Below are positions 48,794-58,168 of a DNA stretch of 64,000 bases, piece by piece. Source of the DNA: Clostridiales bacterium CCNA10 (GTDB lineage: Bacteria; Bacillota; Clostridia; Oscillospirales; Oscillospiraceae); contig AP018533.1 of assembly GCA_003573975.1 (NCBI GenBank), positions 1,364,001-1,428,000 on the forward strand, written 5' to 3'. The first letter of the stretch is position 1; each line of letters starts with the position of its first letter. A model generated the notes under the pieces. It saw nothing but the letters and a program-made list of their open reading frames with translations, searched no databases and had not been told where the DNA came from. The position numbers were made by a program, and so were the translations under genes.

Positions 48794-50488
48794 TTACTTG
48801 GTATAGTCTACATGAAGTAGGTCGTGGCGCTGATCCGGGGTATAGGCGTCCATCATGGAGGTGACCACCGGGTTGTACTCCGCCCGCTTGAAGGGAGCGG
48901 AGCGGTCGGCGGCATACAGGCCGGCAGTGCGCTCCTGCTTCTTCTGCTTCAGGCCATAGGGCTGGCCCGCGCCGCCCACGCAGCCGCCGGGGCAGGTCAT
49001 GACCTCGATCAGGTCGTAGTAAGCGTTGCCCGCATCGATCTCCTTTAACAGCTCCTGGGCATGGATCAGGCCGTGGACCACAGCCAGATGGATCTCCCGG
49101 TCGCCCACCTGAACGGTGGCCTCCCGGATGGAGTCGTTTCCGCGGAGGGGGGAGTATTCCAGGGCGCGCAGGGTATTCCGGGATTTGTCCGGCATACAGT
49201 GGCGCACCACGGCCTCGGCCACACCGCCCGTGGTGCCGTAGATGGTGGCGGAGCCGGAGCCCAGTCCGAAGGGGAGGTCGGGGGCCTCCAGCTCCATCTG
49301 GGGCAGCTGAATGCCGGACTCCTTGATCATATTGATGATTTCCTGGGTGGTGAGCACCAGATCCACGTCGGGCTTTCCGTTGTGGCGGAACTGGGGGCGC
49401 GCGGCCTCCATTTTCTTGGCGGTGCAGGGCATGATGGCGATGTGGAAGGTGGTCCGCCCGTCCTGGGCGTCCTTCTCCTGATAGTGCTCCCGGACGATGG
49501 AGGCGAACATCTCCATGGGGGATTTGCAGGTGGAGATATGCTTGAGGTATTTGGGGTTCTCCAGCTCCAGATACTTCACCCAGGCGGGGCAGCAGGAGGT
49601 GAACATGGGGAAGGGGCCGCCGTTTTCCAGCCGGGCCAGGAACTCCCGGGACTCCTCAATGGTGGTGAAATCGGCGGCAAAGGTGGTGTCATAGATCTCG
49701 TCCACCCCCATGTACTTCAGGGCGGTGACCAGTTGGTCCAGGGCATTGGAGCCGGCGGGCAGGCCGAAGGCCTCGCCCACGGCCACCCGGACCGCGGGAG
49801 CGATCTGGACCACGGTGCGGACCTTGGGGTCGTGGATGGCCCGCCAGGCCTTGCCGATCTGGTTATAGACCGTGATGGCGCCGGTGGGGCAGACGGCGGA
49901 GCACTGTCCGCAGCTGATGCAGTGGGTCTCGGACAGGGTGCGGTTGAAGGCGGGGGAGACGCGCATATTATAGCCCCGCTGGGCAAAGTCGATGATGCCC
50001 ATGCCGATGGTCTCGCCGCACACCCGGACGCAGTCGCCGCACAGGATGCACTTGCTGGGGTCCCGGACCACGGCAGGGCTGCTGTCGTCCAGCTGGGACT
50101 CCTCCCGGCTGTCCCCAAAACGCACCCGGCGCACGCCGAAGCGCATGGCCAGCTCCTGAAGGCGGCAGTCGCCGCTCTTCTCGCAGGTGGTGCAGGAGCA
50201 GTTGTGAGAGGCCAGCAGCAGTTCCAGGATCATCCGGCGGTGCTTCAGCAGCCGGGCGGTGTTGGTGCGGATGGACAGCCCATCCCGGGGCTTCATAGAG
50301 CAGGAGGTCTCGATCTTGCCCCGCTCGTCCTCCACCACGCACATCCGGCAGGCCCCGTAGACGGACAGGTCGGAGTAATAGCAGAAGGTGGGCATCTCGA
50401 TGCCGGCCTTGCGGATGACAGACAGCACGTTGGTCTCCCCGTCGAAGGGGACCCGCTGGCCGTCGATGTACATGATTCCCTTTGCCAT
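48794..50488 (-). CDS. hydA: [FeFe] hydrogenase catalytic subunit
   Basis: A 564-residue [FeFe] hydrogenase large subunit, reducing protons to H2. N-terminal [2Fe-2S] domain (YGACRMCVVE), then the His/Cys cluster motif HNCSCTTCEKSGDC, then two [4Fe-4S] motifs (CILCGDCVRVC, CISCGQCSAVCP). The H-cluster motifs are TSCCPAW (about 297), MPCTAKKME (about 350) and MTCPGGCVGGAGQP (about 497). Start ATG after gggaggagtgagc. With the HydB- and HydC-type proteins upstream it forms the NADH/ferredoxin-linked trimer; bifurcation is inferred from subunit make-up. Confidence 0.95.
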   Translation of the reverse strand: MAKGIMYIDGQRVPFDGETNVLSVIRKAGIEMPTFCYYSDLSVYGACRMCVVEDERGKIETSCSMKPRDGLSIRTNTARLLKHRRMILELLLASHNCSCTTCEKSGDCRLQELAMRFGVRRVRFGDSREESQLDDSSPAVVRDPSKCILCGDCVRVCGETIGMGIIDFAQRGYNMRVSPAFNRTLSETHCISCGQCSAVCPTGAITVYNQIGKAWRAIHDPKVRTVVQIAPAVRVAVGEAFGLPAGSNALDQLVTALKYMGVDEIYDTTFAADFTTIEESREFLARLENGGPFPMFTSCCPAWVKYLELENPKYLKHISTCKSPMEMFASIVREHYQEKDAQDGRTTFHIAIMPCTAKKMEAARPQFRHNGKPDVDLVLTTQEIINMIKESGIQLPQMELEAPDLPFGLGSGSATIYGTTGGVAEAVVRHCMPDKSRNTLRALEYSPLRGNDSIREATVQVGDREIHLAVVHGLIHAQELLKEIDAGNAYYDLIEVMTCPGGCVGGAGQPYGLKQKKQERTAGLYAADRSAPFKRAEYNPVVTSMMDAYTPDQRHDLLHVDYTK

Positions 50489-50493
50489 AGTGC

Positions 50494-52395
50494 TCACTCC
50501 TCCCGAATGGCGCCGAAGGGACAGCAGCCCCAGCACGCGCCGCACTTGATGCATTTTTCCGTATCGATGACGTGGGGCATCCGGATCTGGCCGGAGATGG
50601 CCTCCATAGGGCACTGCCGCATACACTTGCCGCAGCCCTTGCACAACTCAGGATCGATGTGGAGCTCCTTCTTCCGGCCGTTGCAGTGAGGGCAGTGCTT
50701 CTCCACCACATGGGCCAGATATTCGTCCCGAAAATATTTCAGGGTGCTCTGCACCGGCTTGCAGGCGGACTGGCCCAGGCCGCACAGGGCGGTCTCTGTG
50801 ATGGTGCTGGACAGGTCCTCCAGCAGGTCCAGGTCCTCCAGGCTGCCCTCGTTGTTCACGATGCGGGTGAGGATCTCCAGCATCCGGCGGGTGCCCTCCC
50901 GGCAGGGGACGCACTTGCCGCAGGACTCGTTCTGGGTGAAGTTCATAAAGAAACGGGCCACTTCCACCATGCAGGTGTCCTCATCCATGACCACCAGGCC
51001 GCCGGAGCCGATCATGGCCCCCACTTTTTTTAGAGAGTCGAAGTCCAGGGGCATATCCAGATGCTCCTCGGTGAGACAGCCGCCGGAGGGGCCGCCGATC
51101 TGCACCGCCTTGAACTTCTTGCCGTCCTTGATGCCGCCGCCGATCTCGAAGATGATCTGGCGCAGGGTGGTGCCCATGGGGACCTCGATCAGGCCGGTGT
51201 TGACCACGTTGCCCGTGAGGGCGAAGGCCTTCGTCCCGTGGCTGCGCTCGGTGCCGATGGAGCGGTACCAGGCGGAGCCACGGCGGATGATGAGGGGGAC
51301 GTTGGAGAAGGTCTCAACATTGTTGAGCACGGTGGGCCGGGCCCACAGGCCCTGCTCCACGGTGCGGGGAGGCTTGACCCGCGGCATGCCCCGGTTGCCC
51401 TCGATGGAGGCGGTGAGGGCGGAGCCCTCGCCGCAGACAAAGGCGCCGGCCCCCCGGTTCACATGGAGGTGGAAGCAGAAGTCGGTGCCCAGGATGTTGT
51501 CGCCCAGCAGGCCCATCTCCTCCGCCTTGGCGATGGCCGTTTTCAGGCGGGAGACCGCCAGCGGGTACTCTGCGCGGACATAGATATAGCCCTCGTCGCT
51601 GCCGGCAGCCACGGCGGCGATGAGCATTCCCTCGATGATGGAGTGGGGGTTGCCCTCCATGATGGAGCGGTCCATAAAGGCGCCTGGGTCGCCTTCGTCG
51701 CCGTTGCACACCACATACTTCTTCCCGGTGGGCTGGAGACGGACGCTCTCCCACTTGCGGCCGGCGGGGAAGCCGCCGCCGCCCCGGCCCCGGAGGCCGG
51801 AGTCGGAGATCTCCTTGCAGATGGCCTCATCGGTCATTTCAAACAGCGCCTGCTCGAAGGCGGAGTAGCCGTCCCGGGCGATGTACTCGTCGATGTCCTC
51901 CGCATCGGTGGTGCCGCAGTTCTCCAGCACCACCCGCTGCTGCTTGTGATAGAAGGGGATCTCCTCGTGCTTGGCGTAGGTGACCCCGTCCAGCTGGTAG
52001 AGCAGGCGGGGGATCAGCTCGCCCTGAAGGAGCGTCTTTTCGATGATCTCGTCACAGTCCTCCAGGTGGACATGGGTATAAAGGATGCCATCCGGCTCGA
52101 TCTGGAGCAGGGGGCCCATCTCACAGAAGCCGTGGCAGCCGCTTTTTTTCAGATGGAGGTCATGGGCCTCATCGGGGGCCTCGGGCTCACCCTCATGGAT
52201 CAGGCTGATGTGGACCTCCATCCCACGGCGCTGGCACTCCGCCTGGATATAGTCATAGATCTCCAGGGAGCCGCCGGCAATGCAGCCGGTTCCGGCACAG
52301 ATCAGCACCTGCTTCTTCTGGGCCTCCAGGGCCCGCTTGTCCCGCAGCTGACGGACCTTGAACTGCTCGCGGGTCAGCTTTCCAGCGGTCATCAT
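50494..52395 (-). CDS. hydB: NADH-binding hydrogenase subunit (NuoF/HndC-like)
   Basis: A 633-residue flavoprotein. It has an N-terminal thioredoxin-like [2Fe-2S] domain (CAGTGC, CHGFC) and a NuoF core with the FMN/NADH motifs (GLRGRGGGGFPAGRKW, NGDEGDPGAFMDR). The [4Fe-4S] motif SCGKCVPCREG follows, then a C-terminal pair of [4Fe-4S] motifs (CKGCGKCMRQCP, CIKCGACWGCCP). It moves electrons between NAD(H), ferredoxin and HydA. It overlaps the gene upstream by 4 bp and has a 5-bp gap to hydA, so the operon is tight. Confidence 0.95.
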   Translation of the reverse strand: MMTAGKLTREQFKVRQLRDKRALEAQKKQVLICAGTGCIAGGSLEIYDYIQAECQRRGMEVHISLIHEGEPEAPDEAHDLHLKKSGCHGFCEMGPLLQIEPDGILYTHVHLEDCDEIIEKTLLQGELIPRLLYQLDGVTYAKHEEIPFYHKQQRVVLENCGTTDAEDIDEYIARDGYSAFEQALFEMTDEAICKEISDSGLRGRGGGGFPAGRKWESVRLQPTGKKYVVCNGDEGDPGAFMDRSIMEGNPHSIIEGMLIAAVAAGSDEGYIYVRAEYPLAVSRLKTAIAKAEEMGLLGDNILGTDFCFHLHVNRGAGAFVCGEGSALTASIEGNRGMPRVKPPRTVEQGLWARPTVLNNVETFSNVPLIIRRGSAWYRSIGTERSHGTKAFALTGNVVNTGLIEVPMGTTLRQIIFEIGGGIKDGKKFKAVQIGGPSGGCLTEEHLDMPLDFDSLKKVGAMIGSGGLVVMDEDTCMVEVARFFMNFTQNESCGKCVPCREGTRRMLEILTRIVNNEGSLEDLDLLEDLSSTITETALCGLGQSACKPVQSTLKYFRDEYLAHVVEKHCPHCNGRKKELHIDPELCKGCGKCMRQCPMEAISGQIRMPHVIDTEKCIKCGACWGCCPFGAIREE

Positions 52396-52877
52396 AGGGC
52401 GGCTTCCTCCTTTTTCAACTCCTCCAGCAGCTCGATGGCCAGCTCGGGGGTCATTTTGGAATGGACTTTGTCGTTGACGGTGACCACTGGGGCCAGCCCG
52501 CAGGCGCCCAGGCAGGCCACGGTCTCCAGGGTGAACAGCCCGTCGGCGGAGGTCTTTTGCTTGCCCTCCAGCTCCAGGTACTCCCGGATGGCGGTATAGA
52601 TGGGCTGGGACTTCCGCACGTGGCAGGCGGTGCCGTCACACACCTTGATGATGTATTTGCCCTTGGCCTCCAGAGAAAAGTTCTCATAGAAGGTGGCGAC
52701 GCTGTATACCTTGGCCACGCCGACATCCAGCTTTTCGGCGATCCGCTCCAGAACCTCCGGGCTGAGATATTTGTACTCCGCCTGGATGTCCTGCATGATG
52801 GCGATCAGGTGGTGGCGCTGGCAGCCGTAGGAGTCAATGATCTGATCCACACGGTCCATAGAAATGCCAGTGGACAT
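52392..52877 (-). CDS. hydC: NuoE-like [2Fe-2S] hydrogenase subunit
   Basis: A 161-residue thioredoxin-fold ferredoxin subunit. The four cluster cysteines are in CDGTACHV and CLGACG. The N-terminal helical domain (HHLIAIMQDIQAEYKYLSPE) is as in NuoE/HndA. Start ATG seven bases after ggaggtg. First gene of the hydrogenase operon. Confidence 0.94.
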   Translation of the reverse strand: MSTGISMDRVDQIIDSYGCQRHHLIAIMQDIQAEYKYLSPEVLERIAEKLDVGVAKVYSVATFYENFSLEAKGKYIIKVCDGTACHVRKSQPIYTAIREYLELEGKQKTSADGLFTLETVACLGACGLAPVVTVNDKVHSKMTPELAIELLEELKKEEAAL

Positions 52878-52925
52878 GGGAAAACACCTCCGCGTTCTGA
52901 AATTCCGGATGAGATCCGGGCACAC

Positions 52926-53227
52926 TTCTCCACATAATATACATCATAAGGGATGAAGAAACGGAAATCTATTGGGCATTATACTGAAAAATTAGAATCA
53001 TTCCGGGACTGAAAAAATAGAAAAATGAAGGAAAAATTGCAAAATTTGCGTGGAAGCCGGGGCGGGAATGGGGTTCCGCATGCCGGAGAATGTGCAAAAT
53101 CGATTTGTCGCATTTGCCTTGTTCCTGTTATGAGATTTTAGAAGGTTTGACCAAAGAGAGTGGTTTGTGGTAGGATAAAAAGGAACAGTTTGACAAGGGG
53201 GAGAGGTCCCCTGGAAAGGAACCAGCT
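52926..53227. other. Divergent upstream region of the hydrogenase operon and the YwqG-like gene
   Basis: About 300 bp, AT-rich for this genome between 52930 and 53060, holding the hyd promoter (not pinned down) and the plus-strand promoter at 53147-53176. No gene is seen. Confidence 0.5.
53147..53176 (+). promoter_or_regulatory. Promoter of the YwqG-like gene
   Basis: TTGACC, 18-bp spacer, TAGGAT, about 50 bp before the start codon. Confidence 0.55.
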
Positions 53228-54079
53228 ATGGATTGGAAACACATTTTGCCGGACCTGTGCCGCGGCCGCATTGAGAGCCGCTTTGTGCCCGCTGAAAGCG
53301 GACTTCCCGTGGGAGCCAGCCGCTTCGGCGGACAGCCGGACGTGCCCGCCGGCTTTACCTGGCCTGTCTTTGAGACTGCGGTCCCGGAGGACGAGACTGT
53401 CAAGCCCCGCCCCCTGGCGTTCCTGGCCCAGTTTGACTGCGCCAGCCTGGCTCCGCTGGACCGGGAGGGCTTACTGCCCAAAACGGGGCTGCTGTCCTTC
53501 TTCTATGAGCTGGGCTCCCAGCGGTGGGGCTATGACCCCAAAGACGCGGGCTGCGCCAGGGTCTACTGGTTCGACGGAGCGCCCCTGGCCCCGGCGGGTT
53601 TCCCGGTAGATCTGCCGGAGGACTTCCGGCTGCCGGAGCTGGCGGCGGAGCTGTCCGCCGGCGTGGACGCCCCGGATTTTCAGGACGCCTGTCCCGCCCT
53701 GGGGTACGACTGGACGGCCAACGACTACCGCTATTTTGACGCGGCCCGGCGGGAGCTGGGACTGGACTATCCGGCGAATCTGAGCAAGCTGCTGGGCTGG
53801 CCGGACATTATCCAGAACAACATGACCCTGGAGTGTGAACTGGTCTCCCGGGGGCACTACCTGGGAGGCAAGTGGGAGAGTGTCCCGTTGGAGGAGCGGG
53901 ACCAGCTCCGGAAGCCCAGCGTGGAGGGGTGGCAGCTGCTGTTCCAGCTGGACACTGTGGAGAGCGGCGGCTTCGAGCTGATGTTCGGTGACTGCGGGCG
54001 CATCTATTTTTACATTCGGAACGAGGATCTGGCGGCCCGGCGGTTTGACCGGGTGTGGCTGATCCAGCAGTGCTGCTGA
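53228..54079 (+). CDS. YwqG-like (DUF1963) protein
   Basis: A 283-residue soluble protein resembling YwqG/DUF1963: SRFGGQPDVPAGFTWP near the start, LAFLAQFDCASLAPLD, LSFFYELGSQRWGYDP, and near the end LLFQLDTVESGGFELMFGDCGRIYFYI. The family is widespread and of unknown function. RBS ggaaaggaacc. First of three closely packed genes ending with a nitrilase-type enzyme. Confidence 0.85.
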   Translation: MDWKHILPDLCRGRIESRFVPAESGLPVGASRFGGQPDVPAGFTWPVFETAVPEDETVKPRPLAFLAQFDCASLAPLDREGLLPKTGLLSFFYELGSQRWGYDPKDAGCARVYWFDGAPLAPAGFPVDLPEDFRLPELAAELSAGVDAPDFQDACPALGYDWTANDYRYFDAARRELGLDYPANLSKLLGWPDIIQNNMTLECELVSRGHYLGGKWESVPLEERDQLRKPSVEGWQLLFQLDTVESGGFELMFGDCGRIYFYIRNEDLAARRFDRVWLIQQCC

Positions 54080-54095
54080 CAGGGAGGGACGGAGC

Positions 54096-55361
54096 ATGAA
54101 GCTTGGGATCGTCTTTCAGGGGGAGTGCCGCAACAAGGACAACGTGGTCCGGGCGGTGCAGCGGATGGCAAAGGAGAAGGGCTACCGTGTGGGCGCCTGG
54201 AAGGAGGGGATGCGGGTGGTGCTGTGTCCCACCGGATACGTGGATCTGGGCTGGGTCCCGGTGCGGAGCTTTTTTGGCCGGTGGAAGATCACCGGCAGCT
54301 GTGTCAGCGTGCCCGCGGGCCCCGGCTTTCACCGGGCGGCGGCGGAGCTGATCCAGGCGCTGGGCGAGAAAGAAATCAAGGATATGGAGTGGAAGGACAG
54401 CACCAACTATCTGGAGGATCCGGATTTTGAGGCCCTCCGCCGGGAGACCTTCGAGCCCTGGCTGGCGGAGCAGCTGAAGCAGGCCCTGGAGGAACTGGAC
54501 CGGGATCCGGAGGGGGAGGTCCGCCTGTTCTGGGACGAGGACCAGTACTGGCCGGAGAAGGTCCCGGGGACGGTGGTGACGCCGGTGGGCCGCTTCTCCC
54601 GGCAATGGCTGGGGCAGCGGCTGGAGCGGGGGGCGCTCCGGGAGCTGAGCGAGCGGCTGTTCCTCTGGAACGAGCCGGGGCACGACGCCCGCTTCCACCG
54701 CAACTGCGCCCTGAAGCGGCTGTGGGAGGACTGCTATTTCGCGCCCTCCGACCGCAGCGGAGAGGACGCCCAGATCAACGGCCTGATTCTGGATGAGCTG
54801 GAAAAGTCGGCTCAAATGGATCCAGAGCTCCCTCTGCCGGTGGAGAGCTATCGGGAACTGTGCATCCTGGACGACCGGGGCTTCGGCCTGCCGGAGGACA
54901 TCCCGGAACTGGAGGAGGAGTTTGCCCCCGGCTACCACAAGGGGGAGGTGACCCAGTCCTTTGACACCCTGCGCTTCCCGCTGCCCGGCGTGTACCGCTA
55001 TGAGTGGAACGAGGACGGCCGGGGGGGCGGCGGCTGCATCTGGTGGGACGAGGAGAGCGACAGCCCCCTCTGGCGCGTCAGCGGCTACCGCAGCAAGAAC
55101 GTGAAGGCGGCGTGGAACGCCGACCTGGCCGGCTTTTCTGATGTAGAGACCAGGGAGGAGCCTGGGTTCAGTGCCCACTGGGGCTGGAAGGAGCTGGAGC
55201 AGAGAACAGACCCGGAGAAACCTGTGTACCAGGTGCTGGGCGAGGTAGTGGCGGGCCCCACCCTGTTTGTATTTACCGTGACCTTCTCCCTGCCGGAGGA
55301 GCGAGAGGACATCTATGCCCGGATCCGCCGGATCGAGGCGGTGGAGAGAGAGGAGGGGTGA
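54096..55361 (+). CDS. Uncharacterised 421-residue protein
   Basis: No family recognised. It is soluble, acidic and rich in Trp and aromatic residues, starting MKLGIVFQGECRNKDNVVRAV. Its first 100 residues read as a small alpha/beta domain, and the remainder has WDEDQYWPEKVPGTVVTPVG and SFDTLRFPLPGVYRYEW. No membrane segments or signal. RBS agggagggacggagc, 16 bp after the YwqG-like gene; its end overlaps the start region of the amidase gene. Co-expression with YwqG is likely. Confidence 0.7.
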   Translation: MKLGIVFQGECRNKDNVVRAVQRMAKEKGYRVGAWKEGMRVVLCPTGYVDLGWVPVRSFFGRWKITGSCVSVPAGPGFHRAAAELIQALGEKEIKDMEWKDSTNYLEDPDFEALRRETFEPWLAEQLKQALEELDRDPEGEVRLFWDEDQYWPEKVPGTVVTPVGRFSRQWLGQRLERGALRELSERLFLWNEPGHDARFHRNCALKRLWEDCYFAPSDRSGEDAQINGLILDELEKSAQMDPELPLPVESYRELCILDDRGFGLPEDIPELEEEFAPGYHKGEVTQSFDTLRFPLPGVYRYEWNEDGRGGGGCIWWDEESDSPLWRVSGYRSKNVKAAWNADLAGFSDVETREEPGFSAHWGWKELEQRTDPEKPVYQVLGEVVAGPTLFVFTVTFSLPEEREDIYARIRRIEAVEREEG

Positions 55362-55363
55362 CG

Positions 55364-56194
55364 GTGGAAAAGCGATGGATCCGCGCGGCGGTGTGCCAGC
55401 TGGGGGCGGAGTCACCCGACCCCGGGGAGAATCTGGACCGGGCGGAGGCGCTGGTGCGGGAGGCGGCCCGGGGGATGCCGGACCTGGACCTCATCCTGCT
55501 GCCAGAGTGCGTGGACTTTCTGGCCCGTTCCCCGGAGGAGGCGCTGGCGCAGGCCCAGCCCATCCCAGGCCCCTATACCATGCGGATGTCCCGCCTGGCC
55601 CGGGAGCTCCGCGTCAACCTGGTGCCCGGAAGCATCACGGAGCGGACGGAGTCGGGCAAGGTGCGCAATACCACGGTTTGGATCGACCGGGAGGGGGAGA
55701 TCCTGGGGCGGTACTCCAAGATGCACCTGTTTGACGCCCTGAACTACCGGGAATCCGACCACGTCCAGGCGGGGGATGAGATCTGCCTGCTGGACACGGA
55801 CATCGGCCGGGTGGGCATCCAGATCTGCTACGACTGCCGCTTTCCGGAGCTGGCCCGCACCCAGGTGCTGAAGGGGGCGGATCTGCTGTGCGTCATGGCC
55901 TGCTTCCCCCTGGGCGCTCCTCTGCCTGTCCGGACGGAGCACTGGGACCTGCTGATCGATTCCATGGCCCTGCTGAACCAGACCTGGGTATGCGCGGCCA
56001 ACCAGTTTGGAACCGTAGCCGGCCAGCATCCCTTCGGACGCAGCCGGATCACCGATCCCTGGGGCACCGCGGTGGCGGTGGCCGGCGGGCGGCCCGGCGT
56101 CATCTACGGCGTGCTGGATCTGAAGTATCAGCGGGAGTGCCGGGAGCAGGTGGGCGGTCTGCACAACCGCCGCCCGGAGTTATACTTCCAGTAA
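55364..56194 (+). CDS. Nitrilase-superfamily carbon-nitrogen hydrolase
   Basis: A 276-residue amidase-fold enzyme with the catalytic triad Glu (ILLPECVDF), Lys (YSKMHLFDA) and Cys (ICYDCRFPEL). Size and motifs suit an omega-amidase or Nit2/YafV-type deaminated-glutathione amidase; the substrate cannot be told. I start at the second GTG, eight bases after gaggagg; a GTG two codons earlier has no spacing. Followed by a terminator. Confidence 0.9.
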   Translation: MEKRWIRAAVCQLGAESPDPGENLDRAEALVREAARGMPDLDLILLPECVDFLARSPEEALAQAQPIPGPYTMRMSRLARELRVNLVPGSITERTESGKVRNTTVWIDREGEILGRYSKMHLFDALNYRESDHVQAGDEICLLDTDIGRVGIQICYDCRFPELARTQVLKGADLLCVMACFPLGAPLPVRTEHWDLLIDSMALLNQTWVCAANQFGTVAGQHPFGRSRITDPWGTAVAVAGGRPGVIYGVLDLKYQRECREQVGGLHNRRPELYFQ

Positions 56195-56213
56195 CAGGAA
56201 ACGAACACGAGAA

Positions 56214-56251
56214 GATCCCCCGCGCCGGTTCACACGCCGGTGCGGGGGATC
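56214..56251 (+). terminator. Hairpin after the nitrilase-type gene
   Basis: A 14-15-bp stem (GATCCCCCGC...GCGGGGGATC) with an 8-nt loop; short T-rich tail tgcatttgt. Confidence 0.65.
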
Positions 56252-56294
56252 TGCATTTGTCTGCAGTTTAAAGAAAAAGGAAGGGGGCCGAATG

Positions 56295-57965
56295 TTACCC
56301 CGGATAGCAGCCTCCTCCGATGAACTCCCGCAGCAGGGAGGTGCGGGGTACGTCATCGGCAGGGACGGGCAGGAAATAGCTGAGGAATTTCAGCAGCCGC
56401 TTGGCTTCGATGTACTCCTCACAGTCCTTGGGCACGGCAAAGAGCAGCGGCTCCACATAGGGCTTCAGCAGGGCGGTCTCATAGAGCAGGGCGGAGTTGA
56501 AGATCACATCCGCACTGTCCTGGTGGGGGAAGATGTTCCGCTCCTCCCCACGGCGGACGGAGGGCCACAGCTGGATGGTGGCCCGGGCGTTATAGCCCCG
56601 GGTGCGGGCGTCCCGCTCGATCCGGCGGAGCAGGCGGGCATCTGTGGTGGGGATGCGGTTGTGGTCGTCCACATTCAGCGTGGTCAGACAGCTGATGTAG
56701 ATGCGGTATTTGCTCTCCTTGGGCAGAGCGTGGGAGAACTGGTCGTTCAGACAGTGGATGCCCTCGATGACCAGGATGTCCTGGGGGCCCAGGATGAGCA
56801 GATCGCCGTTGTACTCCCGGGCGCCCTTTTTGAAGTTGAAGTGGGGGAGCTCCACCGTCTCGCCGTTCAGGAGCCGCACCATGTCCCGGTTGAACTGCTC
56901 CACATCCATGGCCCCCAGCCCCTCGAAGTCGTACTGGCCGTTTTCGTCCCGGGGGGTGTCCTCCCGGTTTTTGAAGTAGTTGTCGGTGGCGATGGCGTGG
57001 GGGCGCATCCCCCGGGCCAGCAGCTGGGTAGACAGGCGGTGGGAGAAGGTGGTCTTTCCCGAGGAGGAGGGACCGGCGATCATCACAAAGCGCACATCCC
57101 GCCGTTTGGCGATCTCCTCGGCGATGTCTCCGATCTGCTTCTCCATCAGGGCCTCCTGGGACAGGATCATTTGGGTGGCGCCCCCCTGGGAGATCCGCTG
57201 ATTCATCTCCGCCACATTGGAGATGTGGAGTGCCTCCGAACGGAGGGCGGCGTCGTGGAGGGCCTGGAAGACCTTGATGGGGGGCGTGAACGCCCCGAGG
57301 CGGCAGGGGTCCCGCAGGTCGGGCAGCCGCAGGACGAAGCCGTCCTCGAAGATCTGGAGGGCGAACCACTTCAGATAGCTGGTGTCCGGGACCATGTACC
57401 CGTAAAAATAGTCGGAAAAATCCTCCAAGGAGTAGACGTTGACCCGGGAACTGATCCGAAAGCGGAGCAGCTGCGCCTTGTCCAGCATCCCGCGGCTGCG
57501 GAAGAGCTGCACCGCGTCCTCGGTGCAGAGGGAGCTTTTCCGAATGGGGACCGCCTGGCGGACCAGCTGGCGCATCCGCTCCTCCACCCGGTCCAGCAGG
57601 GCCTGATCCAGAATGAAATCTCCCTTGGCTCGGATGAACAGGGCGCGGCTGATGGAATACTCCACCGAGATGCGCTGGACGCGCTCCGTCCCCACCGTGT
57701 CATAAAAAGCGGCGAGCATCAGAAAGACTACGCTGCGCTCATAGGTCTGGCGTCCCGGCCGGTCCACCGCGGTGATCATGCGCAGGGTGCAGTCCCGGTC
57801 CAGGGGCTTGTTCAGCTCACACAGCTTTCCATCCCGGTCCACCAGGAGGATGTCGCTGGGATAGCGGTCCTGCGCATCAGCGGCGATGGCCTGATAGGGG
57901 GTGCCCAGGGGGTAGTCCCGGGCCTTCCCGTCTACGATCACAGTCCTTGTGCTTGTCATTTCCAT
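56295..57965 (-). CDS. Nucleoside (uridine) kinase-like protein with TGS/ThrRS-like N-terminus
   Basis: A 556-residue protein. The N-terminal about 65 residues form a TGS-like domain (RTVIVDGKARDYPLGTPYQ). Then comes a region related to the threonyl-tRNA synthetase editing part, and a C-terminal phosphoribulokinase/uridine-kinase domain with P-loop GPSSSGKTT (about 287) and ATDNYFKNRED. Such fused kinases are common in Clostridia; the nucleoside specificity is not settled. Start ATG after gaggaggttatttc; the frame is open a further 64 codons upstream with no support. Confidence 0.88.
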   Translation of the reverse strand: MEMTSTRTVIVDGKARDYPLGTPYQAIAADAQDRYPSDILLVDRDGKLCELNKPLDRDCTLRMITAVDRPGRQTYERSVVFLMLAAFYDTVGTERVQRISVEYSISRALFIRAKGDFILDQALLDRVEERMRQLVRQAVPIRKSSLCTEDAVQLFRSRGMLDKAQLLRFRISSRVNVYSLEDFSDYFYGYMVPDTSYLKWFALQIFEDGFVLRLPDLRDPCRLGAFTPPIKVFQALHDAALRSEALHISNVAEMNQRISQGGATQMILSQEALMEKQIGDIAEEIAKRRDVRFVMIAGPSSSGKTTFSHRLSTQLLARGMRPHAIATDNYFKNREDTPRDENGQYDFEGLGAMDVEQFNRDMVRLLNGETVELPHFNFKKGAREYNGDLLILGPQDILVIEGIHCLNDQFSHALPKESKYRIYISCLTTLNVDDHNRIPTTDARLLRRIERDARTRGYNARATIQLWPSVRRGEERNIFPHQDSADVIFNSALLYETALLKPYVEPLLFAVPKDCEEYIEAKRLLKFLSYFLPVPADDVPRTSLLREFIGGGCYPG

Positions 57966-58168
57966 GAAATAACCTCCTCTGCTCTGCGGAGCGTTCCCGT
58001 TCCGGCGGTGGTCCTGCCGTTCGGACGGGACTGCGGCAGGCTGAAGCGGGAGAAAAAACGCCGTGCAGCCTTGGCTGCACGGCGAACTTCCGTTCCGGTG
58101 GACAAGGCCCGGGGCCCGCCGTCCTCCTATTATACCAGACCGGGCGGGATCCTTCAAGACCGCCCCGG

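Noticed and set aside
48637-48864. Plus-strand open frame near the hydrogenase terminator
   Set aside because: It crosses the terminator and the end of hydA and has no RBS.
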